Positions 38,913-47,472 of a stretch of DNA of 64,000 nt are shown piece after piece. How positions within the stretch are numbered: the first letter of the stretch is position 1; each line of letters starts with the position of its first letter. The DNA comes from Mycolicibacter sp. MU0083 (GTDB lineage: Bacteria > Actinomycetota > Actinomycetes > Mycobacteriales > Mycobacteriaceae). Below the pieces are notes generated by a model. That model ran no database searches. It was given only the letters and a program-made list of their open reading frames with translations, and was not told the DNA's origin. The position numbers were made by a program, and so were the translations under genes. Location: assembly GCF_963378075.1 (NCBI RefSeq), contig NZ_OY726394.1, forward strand, positions 1,488,001 to 1,552,000, read 5' to 3'.

Positions 38913-40244
38913 TCAGCGTGCGGCGGCGGTATTGGCGGCCACCTGGGCTTGGCGCAGTGCGGTGGCCACCTCGACGCGACCCAAAAACATCTCGTCGAAA
39001 AAGGGCTTGATCGCCTGATTTCCGGCCGGAAAGCCTGCCCCGCCACCGGGCGCGGGAATCCGTGGCCCCTCGAGCACCGCGAAGAACGGGGTGACATCCA
39101 CTCCGCGCCGCTTCCAGTAGTCGAAGTAGACCCGTTGTGCGCCCAGCACCGCCGGGATCGCCGCACCTTCGCGCCCGAGGTATTCGTTGCCGTCGTAGCT
39201 GCCGAGCCAGTCCAACACGATGCGTACCGCGTCCGGGTGCGGTGAGGCGGCGTTGCCGACCGCGGCGATGCCGTTGGTGACGCTGACGCGACCGACCGGC
39301 CCCGCCGGCAACATCGCCACCCCCCAACCGAACTCGGCCTGTTCGGCCACGGCGGCCAGGTTGTAGGTGCCGGACTGGAACAACGCCATCTTGCCGGCCA
39401 GGAACTGGTTTCGGGAGAAGTCGCCGTTGGTGTTGGTCTCCGAGGCCGGCGGCGCCACATGATCGCCGTTGATCAATTGCACCAGATAGTCGAAGGCGGC
39501 CACCGAATCCGGGTTGTCGAAGGCGAATTCGTCATCGCGCTGGAACACCCCGCCGGCCGAGCCGATGAAGTTCAGGTAGATGCCCTGCGGGTCGTTGGCG
39601 GCGTTGTAGCCCCACTGCCGGATCCGGCGCGCATCGAAGCCCGGTGTGCCCGCATCCCGGCCGGCGCCGTCGCGGGTGAGCCTGGCCAGCAGCGGACGCA
39701 GGGTGTCGTGCGTGCCGTCGGGATCCCAGCGCAACCCGGCCAAGTCGGTGGGGGTCATTCCGGCGTCGGCCAGCAGATCGGCGTTGTAGTACAAAGCGAT
39801 ACCGGCGTCGGTCAGCTGCGGCACTCCCCACAACGTGGCGTTGCGGGTGAACTGGGCGACCACCGACGGTTCCCAGTCCGATCCGGTCGCATCGATCTTC
39901 ATCAAGCGCCCGCTGTCGGCATACCCGGCCAGGTAGGCGTTGGAGAGCCAGAAGATGTCGTCGGCGCCGCCGCCGGCGATGTCGGTGCGCAGCGTGTCGA
40001 AATAGGTCCGGTAGGCCACCACGTTGACGCGCACCTCGATACCGGGGTGGATGCGCTGGAACGCGGCGAACGACTCCCGGTAGGCGGCGGCGACTTGCTC
40101 ATCCCAGAGCCGTACCGTCACCACCGTCTTGCCTGAAGAAGACCGGGTCGCGGCGTCGTCGAGCAGCACGGCCGCCGCGCCGAGCAGCACCGCCAGGACC
40201 ACCACGGCCGTGGCGAACAAGGTGGAGAACCGCGGCCTGCTCAC
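38913..40244 (-). CDS. uspC: Sugar ABC transporter substrate-binding protein UspC-like
   Basis: 443 aa from GTG 40244, which overlaps the uspB stop (GTGA). An N-terminal hydrophobic segment (LFATAVVVLAVLLGAAAVLL) exports or anchors the protein; there is no lipobox cysteine. The mature part is a family 1 extracellular solute-binding protein: VTVRLWDEQVAAAYRESFAA, GGADDIFWLSNAYLAGYADS, FLAGKMALFQSGTYNLAAVA, EYLGREGAAIPAVLGAQ. The mycobacterial UspABC system takes up amino-sugars. No ATPase gene lies here, so a shared ATPase encoded elsewhere must energise it. Confidence 0.88.
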   Translation of the reverse strand: MSRPRFSTLFATAVVVLAVLLGAAAVLLDDAATRSSSGKTVVTVRLWDEQVAAAYRESFAAFQRIHPGIEVRVNVVAYRTYFDTLRTDIAGGGADDIFWLSNAYLAGYADSGRLMKIDATGSDWEPSVVAQFTRNATLWGVPQLTDAGIALYYNADLLADAGMTPTDLAGLRWDPDGTHDTLRPLLARLTRDGAGRDAGTPGFDARRIRQWGYNAANDPQGIYLNFIGSAGGVFQRDDEFAFDNPDSVAAFDYLVQLINGDHVAPPASETNTNGDFSRNQFLAGKMALFQSGTYNLAAVAEQAEFGWGVAMLPAGPVGRVSVTNGIAAVGNAASPHPDAVRIVLDWLGSYDGNEYLGREGAAIPAVLGAQRVYFDYWKRRGVDVTPFFAVLEGPRIPAPGGGAGFPAGNQAIKPFFDEMFLGRVEVATALRQAQVAANTAAAR

Positions 40245-41053
40245 TTGATTCCCGTCACCACGATGGACTGCACGATGCGCCGCTGAAACGTCACGAACAG
40301 TACGATCAGCGGGATCATCGCCACCGTGGTCGCCGCCATGACCAGCGTCCACTGCGCGTTGTACCGCGATTGCAGGGCGGCGGTCGCCACGGTGAGCACC
40401 CGCCATCTGTCGCCGCTGGTGATCACCAGCGGCCACATGAAGTTGTTCCACTGCGAGACCACGGTGATCAATCCCAGGGTGACCAGGATCGGTCTGCTGG
40501 CCGGCACCATGACATGCACGATCACGTCCAGGGTGTTCGCGCCGTCGAGGCGCGCGGCGTTGACCAGGTCATCGGGGACGGCGCGGAAATACTGGCGCAG
40601 CAGGAAGATCGCATACGGGGAGCCGAAGACGAACGGCAACACCAGCGCCCAGAACGTGTTGCGCAACCCGAGTTGCGCCATCATCAGATACAGCGGCACC
40701 ACCGTCACCGTGGCCGGCACCATCAGGGTGGCCACGTAGACCCAGAACAGGGTGTCCCGTCCCGGGAACTCCAGGCGGGCGAAGGCGTAGGCCGCCAGCA
40801 CCGAAAACGTCAGCTGGCCCAGGACGATAACCGCCGTCATCAGCGTCGTGACCGCCGCGGCTCGACCGAATCCGGCACCGCCCAGGTCGCGGAAGTTGTC
40901 CAGGGTCGGCGGGTGCGGCCAGGACAGCGGGGTGCCGCCGGCGAACTGCCGGGCCGGCGTGACCGACGTCAGCAGGCCCAGCCCGAACGGGGCCAGCGTG
41001 ATCAGCGCGCCGACGGTCAGCAGCGCGTAGACGACACCGTTACGTGAGGTCAT
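40241..41053 (-). CDS. uspB: Sugar ABC transporter permease UspB-like
   Basis: 270 aa inner-membrane permease with six hydrophobic helices (VVYALLTVGALITLAPFGLG to the C-terminal VAMIPLIVLFVTF). The EAA-type coupling loop is DDLVNAARLDGANTLDVIVH, which docks with the ATPase. MalG-like. The 3' end overlaps uspC and the 5' end overlaps uspA by 14 nt; the uspA-uspB-uspC order is that of M. tuberculosis. Confidence 0.9.
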   Translation of the reverse strand: MTSRNGVVYALLTVGALITLAPFGLGLLTSVTPARQFAGGTPLSWPHPPTLDNFRDLGGAGFGRAAAVTTLMTAVIVLGQLTFSVLAAYAFARLEFPGRDTLFWVYVATLMVPATVTVVPLYLMMAQLGLRNTFWALVLPFVFGSPYAIFLLRQYFRAVPDDLVNAARLDGANTLDVIVHVMVPASRPILVTLGLITVVSQWNNFMWPLVITSGDRWRVLTVATAALQSRYNAQWTLVMAATTVAMIPLIVLFVTFQRRIVQSIVVTGIK

Positions 41054-41918
41054 AGCTGACCCGCCTGCCGATCGAAAGCTGTTGGATCACCGTCACACCG
41101 ACCAGGATCGCGAACAGCACCAGCGCCATGACCGCGGCCCGGCCGATAGCCGCCGCCCCGAACGCCTCGTCGTAGATGCGATGCGCGATCAAGTCGGTGC
41201 GCCCGCCCGGCCCGCCCCCGGTCAGCGCATAGACGGTGTCGAAGACCTGTGCGGCGCTGACCACCCCGGTGATCAGGACGAAGAACATGGTGGGCCGCAG
41301 CATCGGCAGCGTGACCCGCCAGAACCGCTGCCACCCGTTGGCCCCGTCGATCCGCGCCGCCGAGAGCACCTGGGTGGGGATGGCCAGGATCCCGGCCAGG
41401 AAGAACAGGGCGACGTAGCCGACGTTGGTCCACACCACCACCGCCGAGGTCACCGGCAGCGCCAGTCCCGGATCGGTCAACCAGTCGATGCGGTGCCCCG
41501 CCACGGTGCTCACCGCGCCGTCGGTGGGACTCAATATCCAGCGCCACAACACCGCGATCGCCAGCGGCGCGCAGATCCACGGCAACACGTACACGGTGCG
41601 AAACAGGCCGCTGCCGGGCAGGCCGCGCGCCAGCAACACCGCCACACCCAATCCCAGCATGGTTTGCAGCGGGACGACGATCGCCACGAAAAGCACTGTC
41701 ACCAGCAGAGAATTGCCGAACGTGGAGTCGGACAGCACCGATCGCCAGTTCTCCGCGCCGACATAGCTGATCGGCCCCAACAGATCCCAACGGTGCAGGC
41801 TCAGCCAGATCACCACCAGGATCGGCAGCAGCAGAAACGCCACCACACCGAACAGGCTGGGGGCCAGCAGCGCGTAGCCCAGCGCGGTGGAACGGGCGGT
41901 GCGCGGCGAGTCTGCCAT
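41040..41918 (-). CDS. uspA: Sugar ABC transporter permease UspA-like
   Basis: 292 aa from ATG 41918; the open frame extends further upstream over the divergent tldD start and is not used. MalF-like permease with helices at ALGYALLAPSLFGVVAFLLL and TMFFVLITGVVSAAQVFDTV and an EAA loop TQVLSAARIDGANGWQRFWR. First gene of the leftward uspABC operon. Divergent from tldD with only 33 bp between the starts, so the two promoters must overlap. Confidence 0.88.
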   Translation of the reverse strand: MADSPRTARSTALGYALLAPSLFGVVAFLLLPILVVIWLSLHRWDLLGPISYVGAENWRSVLSDSTFGNSLLVTVLFVAIVVPLQTMLGLGVAVLLARGLPGSGLFRTVYVLPWICAPLAIAVLWRWILSPTDGAVSTVAGHRIDWLTDPGLALPVTSAVVVWTNVGYVALFFLAGILAIPTQVLSAARIDGANGWQRFWRVTLPMLRPTMFFVLITGVVSAAQVFDTVYALTGGGPGGRTDLIAHRIYDEAFGAAAIGRAAVMALVLFAILVGVTVIQQLSIGRRVSYDLT

Positions 41919-41951
41919 GCAGGTATTAAAGCCGCTCGATACCGTGGGCGG

Positions 41952-43466
41952 GTGACAGCGAACCGGGGGATCGACGCCGAATTCCTGGCCCTGCCCCGCC
42001 ACGAGTTGGCCGAGGCCGCGTTATCGGCCGCCAAGGCGGCCGGTGCCGAACACGCCGACCTGCGCATTCACCGAATAGCTACCGAGATCGTCCGACTGCG
42101 TGACGGCGCGCTGGAGACCGCCGTCGTCGATCGGGAACTCGGCTTTGCGGTCCGGGTGGTGGTCGACGGCACCTGGGGCTTCGCCTCGCACGCCGAACTG
42201 GCGCCGGGTGTTGCGGCCGACACCGCGCGCCGCGCGGTGCAGGTCGCCAAGACCCTGGCGGCGCTGAACGCCGAACGCGTCGAACTGGCCGCCGAGCCGG
42301 TGTACCGCGACGCCACCTGGGTGTCGGAGTATGCGATCGACCCGTTCGACATCCCCACATCCGACAAGATCGCCGTGCTGGAGGACTACTCGGGCCGGCT
42401 GCTGGCGGCCGACGGCGTGGATCACGTCACCGCCGCGCTGACCGCTGTCAAGGAACAGACCTTCTACGCCGACACCTTCGGGTCGTCGATCACCCAACAG
42501 CGGGTGCGGTTGATGCCGGTCTGCGAGGCGGTCACCGTCGGTCCCGACGGGTTCGACTCGATGCGGACGTGCGCGCCGCCGACCGCACGCGGTTGGGAGG
42601 CGGTGGTCGGCGACGAGGTGTGGGACTGGTCGACCGAACTGGCCGAGCTGCCGGTGCTGCTCGCCGAGAAGATCAAGTCGCCCAGCGTGACGCCGGGGCC
42701 GACGGACCTGGTGATCGACCCGACGAACCTGTGGTTGACGATTCACGAATCCATCGGGCATGCAACCGAATACGATCGTGCGATCGGTTACGAAGCCGCC
42801 TATGCGGGGACGTCGTTCGCGACCCCGGACAAGCTCGGGACACTGCAGTACGGCTCGCCGGTGATGAACGTGACCGCCGACCGCACCGTCGCCCACGGGC
42901 TCGCCAGCATCGGCTACGACGACGAGGGCGTGGCAGCCCAGAGCTGGGACCTGGTGCGCGACGGCCGGTTCGTGGGCTATCAGCTCGACCGGGTGTTCGC
43001 GCCGCGGTTGGGTCAATCCCGGTCCAACGGGTGCTCCTACGCCGATTCGCCGCACCACGTGCCGATCCAGCGGATGGCCAACGTGTCGCTGCAACCCGGC
43101 TCCGAAGACCTGTCCACCGCCGACCTGATCAGCCGGGTGGACAACGGCATCTACATCGTCGGCGACCGGTCGTGGTCGATCGACATGCAACGCTACAACT
43201 TCCAGTTCACCGGGCAGCGGTTCTTCCGGATCCGTGACGGCCGGCTCGACGGGCAACTGCGCGACGTCGCCTATCAGGCCACCACCACCGATTTCTGGAA
43301 TGCGATGGAGGCCGTCGGCGGGGCCTCCACCTGGCGTCTCGGCGGGGCGTTCAACTGCGGCAAGGCTCAGCCGGGTCAGGTGGCGGCGGTCAGCCACGGC
43401 TGCCCGTCGGCACTGTTTCGCGGGATCAACGTGCTCAACACGCGCAGCGAGGGGGGCAGGGAATGA
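41952..43466 (+). CDS. tldD: Metalloprotease TldD homologue
   Basis: 504 aa from GTG 41952. TldD with TldE forms a zinc protease that degrades unfolded short peptides and processes modified peptides in other bacteria. The zinc motif HESIGHATE (HExxxH) is at about 264-272. Other family blocks: FADLRIHR-like start EHADLRIHRIATEIVRLRDG and the C-terminal NGCSYADSPHHVPIQRMANV. The stop overlaps the tldE start (ATGA). Corresponds to the Rv2315c position beside the usp operon. Confidence 0.93.
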   Translation: MTANRGIDAEFLALPRHELAEAALSAAKAAGAEHADLRIHRIATEIVRLRDGALETAVVDRELGFAVRVVVDGTWGFASHAELAPGVAADTARRAVQVAKTLAALNAERVELAAEPVYRDATWVSEYAIDPFDIPTSDKIAVLEDYSGRLLAADGVDHVTAALTAVKEQTFYADTFGSSITQQRVRLMPVCEAVTVGPDGFDSMRTCAPPTARGWEAVVGDEVWDWSTELAELPVLLAEKIKSPSVTPGPTDLVIDPTNLWLTIHESIGHATEYDRAIGYEAAYAGTSFATPDKLGTLQYGSPVMNVTADRTVAHGLASIGYDDEGVAAQSWDLVRDGRFVGYQLDRVFAPRLGQSRSNGCSYADSPHHVPIQRMANVSLQPGSEDLSTADLISRVDNGIYIVGDRSWSIDMQRYNFQFTGQRFFRIRDGRLDGQLRDVAYQATTTDFWNAMEAVGGASTWRLGGAFNCGKAQPGQVAAVSHGCPSALFRGINVLNTRSEGGRE

Positions 43467-44830
43467 TCGGGCCTCAGCAGGTCATCGACACCGCACTGGC
43501 GGCGGCGCGCAGCGATAACGCCGAGACCATCGTGCTGGTCACCGATCGCAGCGAGGCGTCGCTGCGGTGGGCGGGCAACTCCATGACCACCAACGGGGTC
43601 TCCGACAGCCGGACCACCACGGTGATCTCGATCGTCAGCGACGACCGGGGCGCCCGGGTCGGGTCGCTGCGTTCGGCGGAGGTGGATCCGGCGCTGATCC
43701 CCGACCTGGTGGCGGCGTCGGTGGAGGCCGCCAAGAACGCGCCCGAGGCGCGCGACGCCGCGGAGTTGTTGCGCGGTGACCAGACGCCGGAGGACTGGGA
43801 CGCCCCCGTCCCGCGGACCGGTGCGGAGGTCTTCGCCGGGCTGGCCGAGCCCCTGAGCCGGGGGTTTGCCGGCACCGACCAGCTCTACGGCTTCGCCCGG
43901 CACGAGCTGGAGACGACGTTCCTGGCGTCCTCGACCGGGCTGCGGCGCCGTTTCACCCAACCCACCGGGACGGTGGAGATCAACGCCAAACGCGACGGGG
44001 CCAGTGCCTGGGCCGGGATCAGCACCCCGGACTTCGTCGAGGTGCCCACCGACGCACTGCTGGAGCAACTCTCGACGCGGCTGAGATGGGCGGCGCGCAG
44101 CGTCGAGTTGCCGGCCGGACGCTATGAGACGCTGATGCCGCCGTCCACGGTGGCCGACATGATGATCTACCTGGGTTGGACGATGAGTGGCCGCGGCGCC
44201 CAGGAGGGCCGCACCGCGCTGTCGGCGCCCGGCGGCGGTACCCGGGTGGGGGAGCGGCTGTCGGAACTGCCGCTGACGCTGTACTCCGATCCGCACGCCT
44301 ACGGTCTGGAGTGCGCGCCGTTCGTGGCGACCGGCACCTCGTCGGAGACCGCGTCGGTGTTCGACAACGGTCTGGACATCGGCTGCGTGGATTGGATCCG
44401 CGGCGGGGTGATCAACGCGTTGGCCTATCCGCGGGCCGCCGCCGCGGAGTTCGGCGTCCCGGTCACGCTGGCCGCCGACAATCTGGTGATGACCGGTGGT
44501 TCGGCCAGCATGGACGAGATGATCGCCTCGACCGAGCGCGGACTGCTGCTGACCACGCTGTGGTACATCCGTGAAGTCGACCCGACCACACTGCTGCTGA
44601 CCGGGCTGACCCGTGACGGCGTCTATCTGGTCGAGGACGGGGCGGTGACCGCAGCGGTCAACAACTTCCGGTTCAACGAGAGCCCGCTGGACCTGCTGCG
44701 CCGGGCCACCCAGGCCGGGATCGCCGAGCCGACGCTGCCGCGCGAGTGGGGGGACTGGGCGACCCGGGCGGTGATGCCGAGCCTGCGCATTCCCGACTTC
44801 CACATGTCATCGGTGAGTCAGGCGCAGTGA
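43463..44830 (+). CDS. tldE: TldE/PmbA-family partner of TldD
   Basis: 455 aa from ATG 43463, overlapping the tldD stop. Same fold as TldD but without an HExxxH motif, as expected for the non-catalytic TldE/PmbA subunit. Conserved pieces: SEASLRWAGNSMTTNGVSDS, PSTVADMMIYLGWTMSG, and a C-terminal LVEDGAVTAAVNNFRFNESP. Forms the heteromeric protease with TldD. Ten bases separate it from the convergent SnoaL-like gene. Confidence 0.92.
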   Translation: MIGPQQVIDTALAAARSDNAETIVLVTDRSEASLRWAGNSMTTNGVSDSRTTTVISIVSDDRGARVGSLRSAEVDPALIPDLVAASVEAAKNAPEARDAAELLRGDQTPEDWDAPVPRTGAEVFAGLAEPLSRGFAGTDQLYGFARHELETTFLASSTGLRRRFTQPTGTVEINAKRDGASAWAGISTPDFVEVPTDALLEQLSTRLRWAARSVELPAGRYETLMPPSTVADMMIYLGWTMSGRGAQEGRTALSAPGGGTRVGERLSELPLTLYSDPHAYGLECAPFVATGTSSETASVFDNGLDIGCVDWIRGGVINALAYPRAAAAEFGVPVTLAADNLVMTGGSASMDEMIASTERGLLLTTLWYIREVDPTTLLLTGLTRDGVYLVEDGAVTAAVNNFRFNESPLDLLRRATQAGIAEPTLPREWGDWATRAVMPSLRIPDFHMSSVSQAQ

Positions 44831-44840
44831 CCGCCCACCC

Positions 44841-45311
44841 TCACACCAACGCGCTCGCGTCGTACATCCAGGACAGGTCGAAGTCCTCGATGTTGTCGAA
44901 GTAGCTCGGCGGCGCGATGTTCGCCAACGCCGCGTAATCCCAATAGTCCTTCCACACCGTGATCTTCCCGTCGACCACCTGGTGCACCGTGGCGAACCGC
45001 AGGGTGCCCTGCTCACCGGTGGGGAAGTACCAGGTCTCGGAGTGCTCGTACATGACGTCGACACCGTCGGCCACCATCCGGCCACCGTGGTGCTCGTAGC
45101 GGGCCAACCGATCGAACAACAACCGCAGCCGTTTGACGATGTCCTCGGGGCCGCGGGCCCCGGCGGCCGGCAGCGGCATATCGACATAGAGGCAGTCGGG
45201 GGCCAGATATGACTTGAGCGACTCCCAATCATGGGCTTCCAACGCACGCCACATGCCCGTGACGACGTCTGCCGGTGCGGTCGGTGAATTCGATGCGGAA
45301 GCGTCCATCAT
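44841..45311 (-). CDS. SnoaL / NTF2-like family protein
   Basis: 156 aa from ATG 45311 (a second ATG is adjacent). A single cone-shaped NTF2-like domain: WRALEAHDWESLKSYLAPDC, DIVKRLRLLFDRLARYEHHG, QVVDGKITVWKDYWDYAALA. The family includes limonene-epoxide hydrolase-like and steroid-isomerase-like enzymes as well as non-catalytic members. The pattern of acidic and basic residues in the pocket (Asp in YVDMP, Tyr in DYWDY) fits the epoxide-hydrolase-like group, but activity is not certain. Divergent from htpG, 58 bp between the starts. Confidence 0.78.
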   Translation of the reverse strand: MMDASASNSPTAPADVVTGMWRALEAHDWESLKSYLAPDCLYVDMPLPAAGARGPEDIVKRLRLLFDRLARYEHHGGRMVADGVDVMYEHSETWYFPTGEQGTLRFATVHQVVDGKITVWKDYWDYAALANIAPPSYFDNIEDFDLSWMYDASALV

Positions 45312-45369
45312 GATGGTCACTGAACCGGGTAGCCGTGCCGGTGTCAATCATCGAGAAGGGAAGGTCGTC

Positions 45370-47310
45370 ATGAACGCGCGTGTGGAGCAGTTGGAGTTCC
45401 AGGCTGAGGCTCGTCAGCTGCTGGATCTGATGATCCACTCGGTCTATACCAACAAGGACGCGTTCCTGCGGGAACTGATCTCCAACGCCTCCGACGCGCT
45501 CGACAAGCTGCGCCTGGAGGCATTCCGCGACAAGGACCTGCAGGTCGATACCTCAGACCTGCACATCGACATCGAGGTGGATCGAGACGCCCGCACCCTG
45601 ACCGTCCGCGACAACGGCATCGGCATGTCGCGCGACGAGGTGGTGGACCTGATCGGCACCCTGGCCAAATCCGGCACTGCGCAACTGCGCCAGCAACTGC
45701 GTGAGGCGCAGGACGCCGAAGCGTCTGAAGAACTGATCGGCCAGTTCGGCATCGGCTTCTATTCGGTGTTCATGGTGGCCGACCGCGTCGAGATGGTCAC
45801 GCTCAAGGCCGGCCACAGCGAGGCCACCCGCTGGGAGTCCAGCGGTGACGGCACCTACACCATCGAGACCGTCGACGCCGGTGAGCAGGCAGCGCCCGGT
45901 ACGGCAATCACCTTGCACCTCAAGCCCGAAGACGTCGAAGACGAACTGCACGACTACACCGCGGAGTGGACGATCCGCGGTTTGATCAAGAAGTACTCCG
46001 ACTTCATCGCCTGGCCCATCCGGATGCAGATCGAGCGCCGCACACCGGCGGAGGAAGATGGCGGCGAAGAGACCGTGACGGTCGAAACCGCCACGCTGAA
46101 CTCGATGCAGGCACTATGGGCGCGGCCCAAAGACGAAGTGTCGCAAGAGGAGTACAAGGAGTTCTACAAGCACATCGCGCACGCCTGGGACGACCCGCTC
46201 GAGGTCATCGCGATGAAGGCCGAAGGCACCTTCGAATACCAGGCGCTGCTGTTCATCCCGTCGCACGCCCCGTTCGACCTGTTCAACCGCGACGCCCAGG
46301 TCGGGGTGCAGCTGTATGTCAAACGGGTGTTCATCATGGGCGACTGTGACCAGTTGATGCCCGAATACCTGCGGTTCGTCAAGGGTGTCGTCGACGCGGC
46401 GGACATGTCGCTCAACGTCTCCCGGGAGATCCTGCAGCAGGACCGACAGATCAACGCGATCCGGCGCCGGCTCACCAAGAAGGTGCTCTCCACCATCAAG
46501 GAGCTGCAGGCGCAGCGCCCCGAGGACTACCGCACCTTCTGGACCGAGTTCGGCCGCGTCGTCAAAGAGGGCCTGCTCTCCGACTTCGACAACCAGGAGA
46601 CACTGCTGGGCATCAGCTCGTTCGCCTCGACGCACAGCGACTCCGAGCCGACCACGCTGGCCGAGTACGTCACCCGGATGAAGGACGGTCAGGAGCAGAT
46701 CTTCTACGCCACCGGCGAGTCGCGTCAGCAGCTGTTGAAATCGCCGCACCTGGAGGCGTTCAAGGCCAAGGGCTACGAGGTGCTGCTGCTCACCGACCCG
46801 GTCGACGAGGTCTGGGTGAGTGCGGTTGCGGAGTTCGACGGCAAGCCGTTGCAGTCGGCGGCCAAGGGCGAGGTGGACCTGGATTCCGAGGAGGACAAGA
46901 CCGCCCACGAAGCCGAGCGCAAGGAGCAGGAGAAGGACTTCGCCGAGCTGCTCAGCTGGTTGCAGCAGACCCTCGACGAGCACGTCAAAGAGGTGCGGCT
47001 GTCCACCCGGCTGACCGACTCTCCGGCCTGCCTGGTCACCGACACCTTCGAGATGACCCCGGCGCTGGCGCGGATCTACCGGGCCAACGGTCAGGAGGTT
47101 CCGGTGGGCAAGCGCATTCTGGAGCTCAACCCGGATCATCCGTTGGTCACCGGCCTGCGGCAGGCGCACGGCGAGCGTGGCGAGGACACCGACCTGGCCG
47201 AGACCGCCGAGTTGCTCTACGGCACCGCGCTGTTGGCCGAGGGCGGGGCGCTGGAGGATCCGGCCCGGTTCGCCGAGCTGTTGGCGGGGCGGCTGGCCCG
47301 CACCGTGTGA
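45370..47310 (+). CDS. htpG: Chaperone HtpG (bacterial Hsp90)
   Basis: 646 aa from ATG 45370, with GGGAAGG at 45357-45363. ATP-dependent Hsp90 chaperone. The N-terminal GHKL ATPase shows ELISNASDALDKLRL, DNGIGMSRDEVVDLIGTLAK and IGQFGIGFYSVFMVADRVEM. The middle domain (FDLFNRDAQVGVQLYVKRVF, LNVSREILQQDRQ) and the C-terminal dimerisation domain are complete; no eukaryotic charged linker or MEEVD tail. Size as in M. tuberculosis. No HspR-type operator recognised upstream. Confidence 0.97.
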   Translation: MNARVEQLEFQAEARQLLDLMIHSVYTNKDAFLRELISNASDALDKLRLEAFRDKDLQVDTSDLHIDIEVDRDARTLTVRDNGIGMSRDEVVDLIGTLAKSGTAQLRQQLREAQDAEASEELIGQFGIGFYSVFMVADRVEMVTLKAGHSEATRWESSGDGTYTIETVDAGEQAAPGTAITLHLKPEDVEDELHDYTAEWTIRGLIKKYSDFIAWPIRMQIERRTPAEEDGGEETVTVETATLNSMQALWARPKDEVSQEEYKEFYKHIAHAWDDPLEVIAMKAEGTFEYQALLFIPSHAPFDLFNRDAQVGVQLYVKRVFIMGDCDQLMPEYLRFVKGVVDAADMSLNVSREILQQDRQINAIRRRLTKKVLSTIKELQAQRPEDYRTFWTEFGRVVKEGLLSDFDNQETLLGISSFASTHSDSEPTTLAEYVTRMKDGQEQIFYATGESRQQLLKSPHLEAFKAKGYEVLLLTDPVDEVWVSAVAEFDGKPLQSAAKGEVDLDSEEDKTAHEAERKEQEKDFAELLSWLQQTLDEHVKEVRLSTRLTDSPACLVTDTFEMTPALARIYRANGQEVPVGKRILELNPDHPLVTGLRQAHGERGEDTDLAETAELLYGTALLAEGGALEDPARFAELLAGRLARTV

Positions 47311-47334
47311 GCCGGTGTCCCGGCCGCGCGCCGG

Positions 47335-47379
47335 GCGGTTTCACTGCGTTTCCTGTTGACGGCAACGCAGTGAAACCGC
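47335..47379. repeat. 16-bp perfect inverted repeat between htpG and the second PGRS gene
   Basis: Arms 47335-47350 and 47364-47379 pair perfectly around a 13-nt loop that contains TTGACG. It may terminate htpG or act as an operator or promoter for the PGRS gene; the DNA just downstream (47381-47435) is unusually AT-rich. Shares TTTCACTGCGT with the palindrome at 38826-38886. Confidence 0.6.
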
Positions 47380-47472
47380 ACAATTTATTACCTTGAGCTT
47401 GATCCTTTCTACGGGCGATCTCAGTTGTTTTTAATTCTTGCTGTCGTGGCGCCGGAGAAGGGACGCAGTCGC

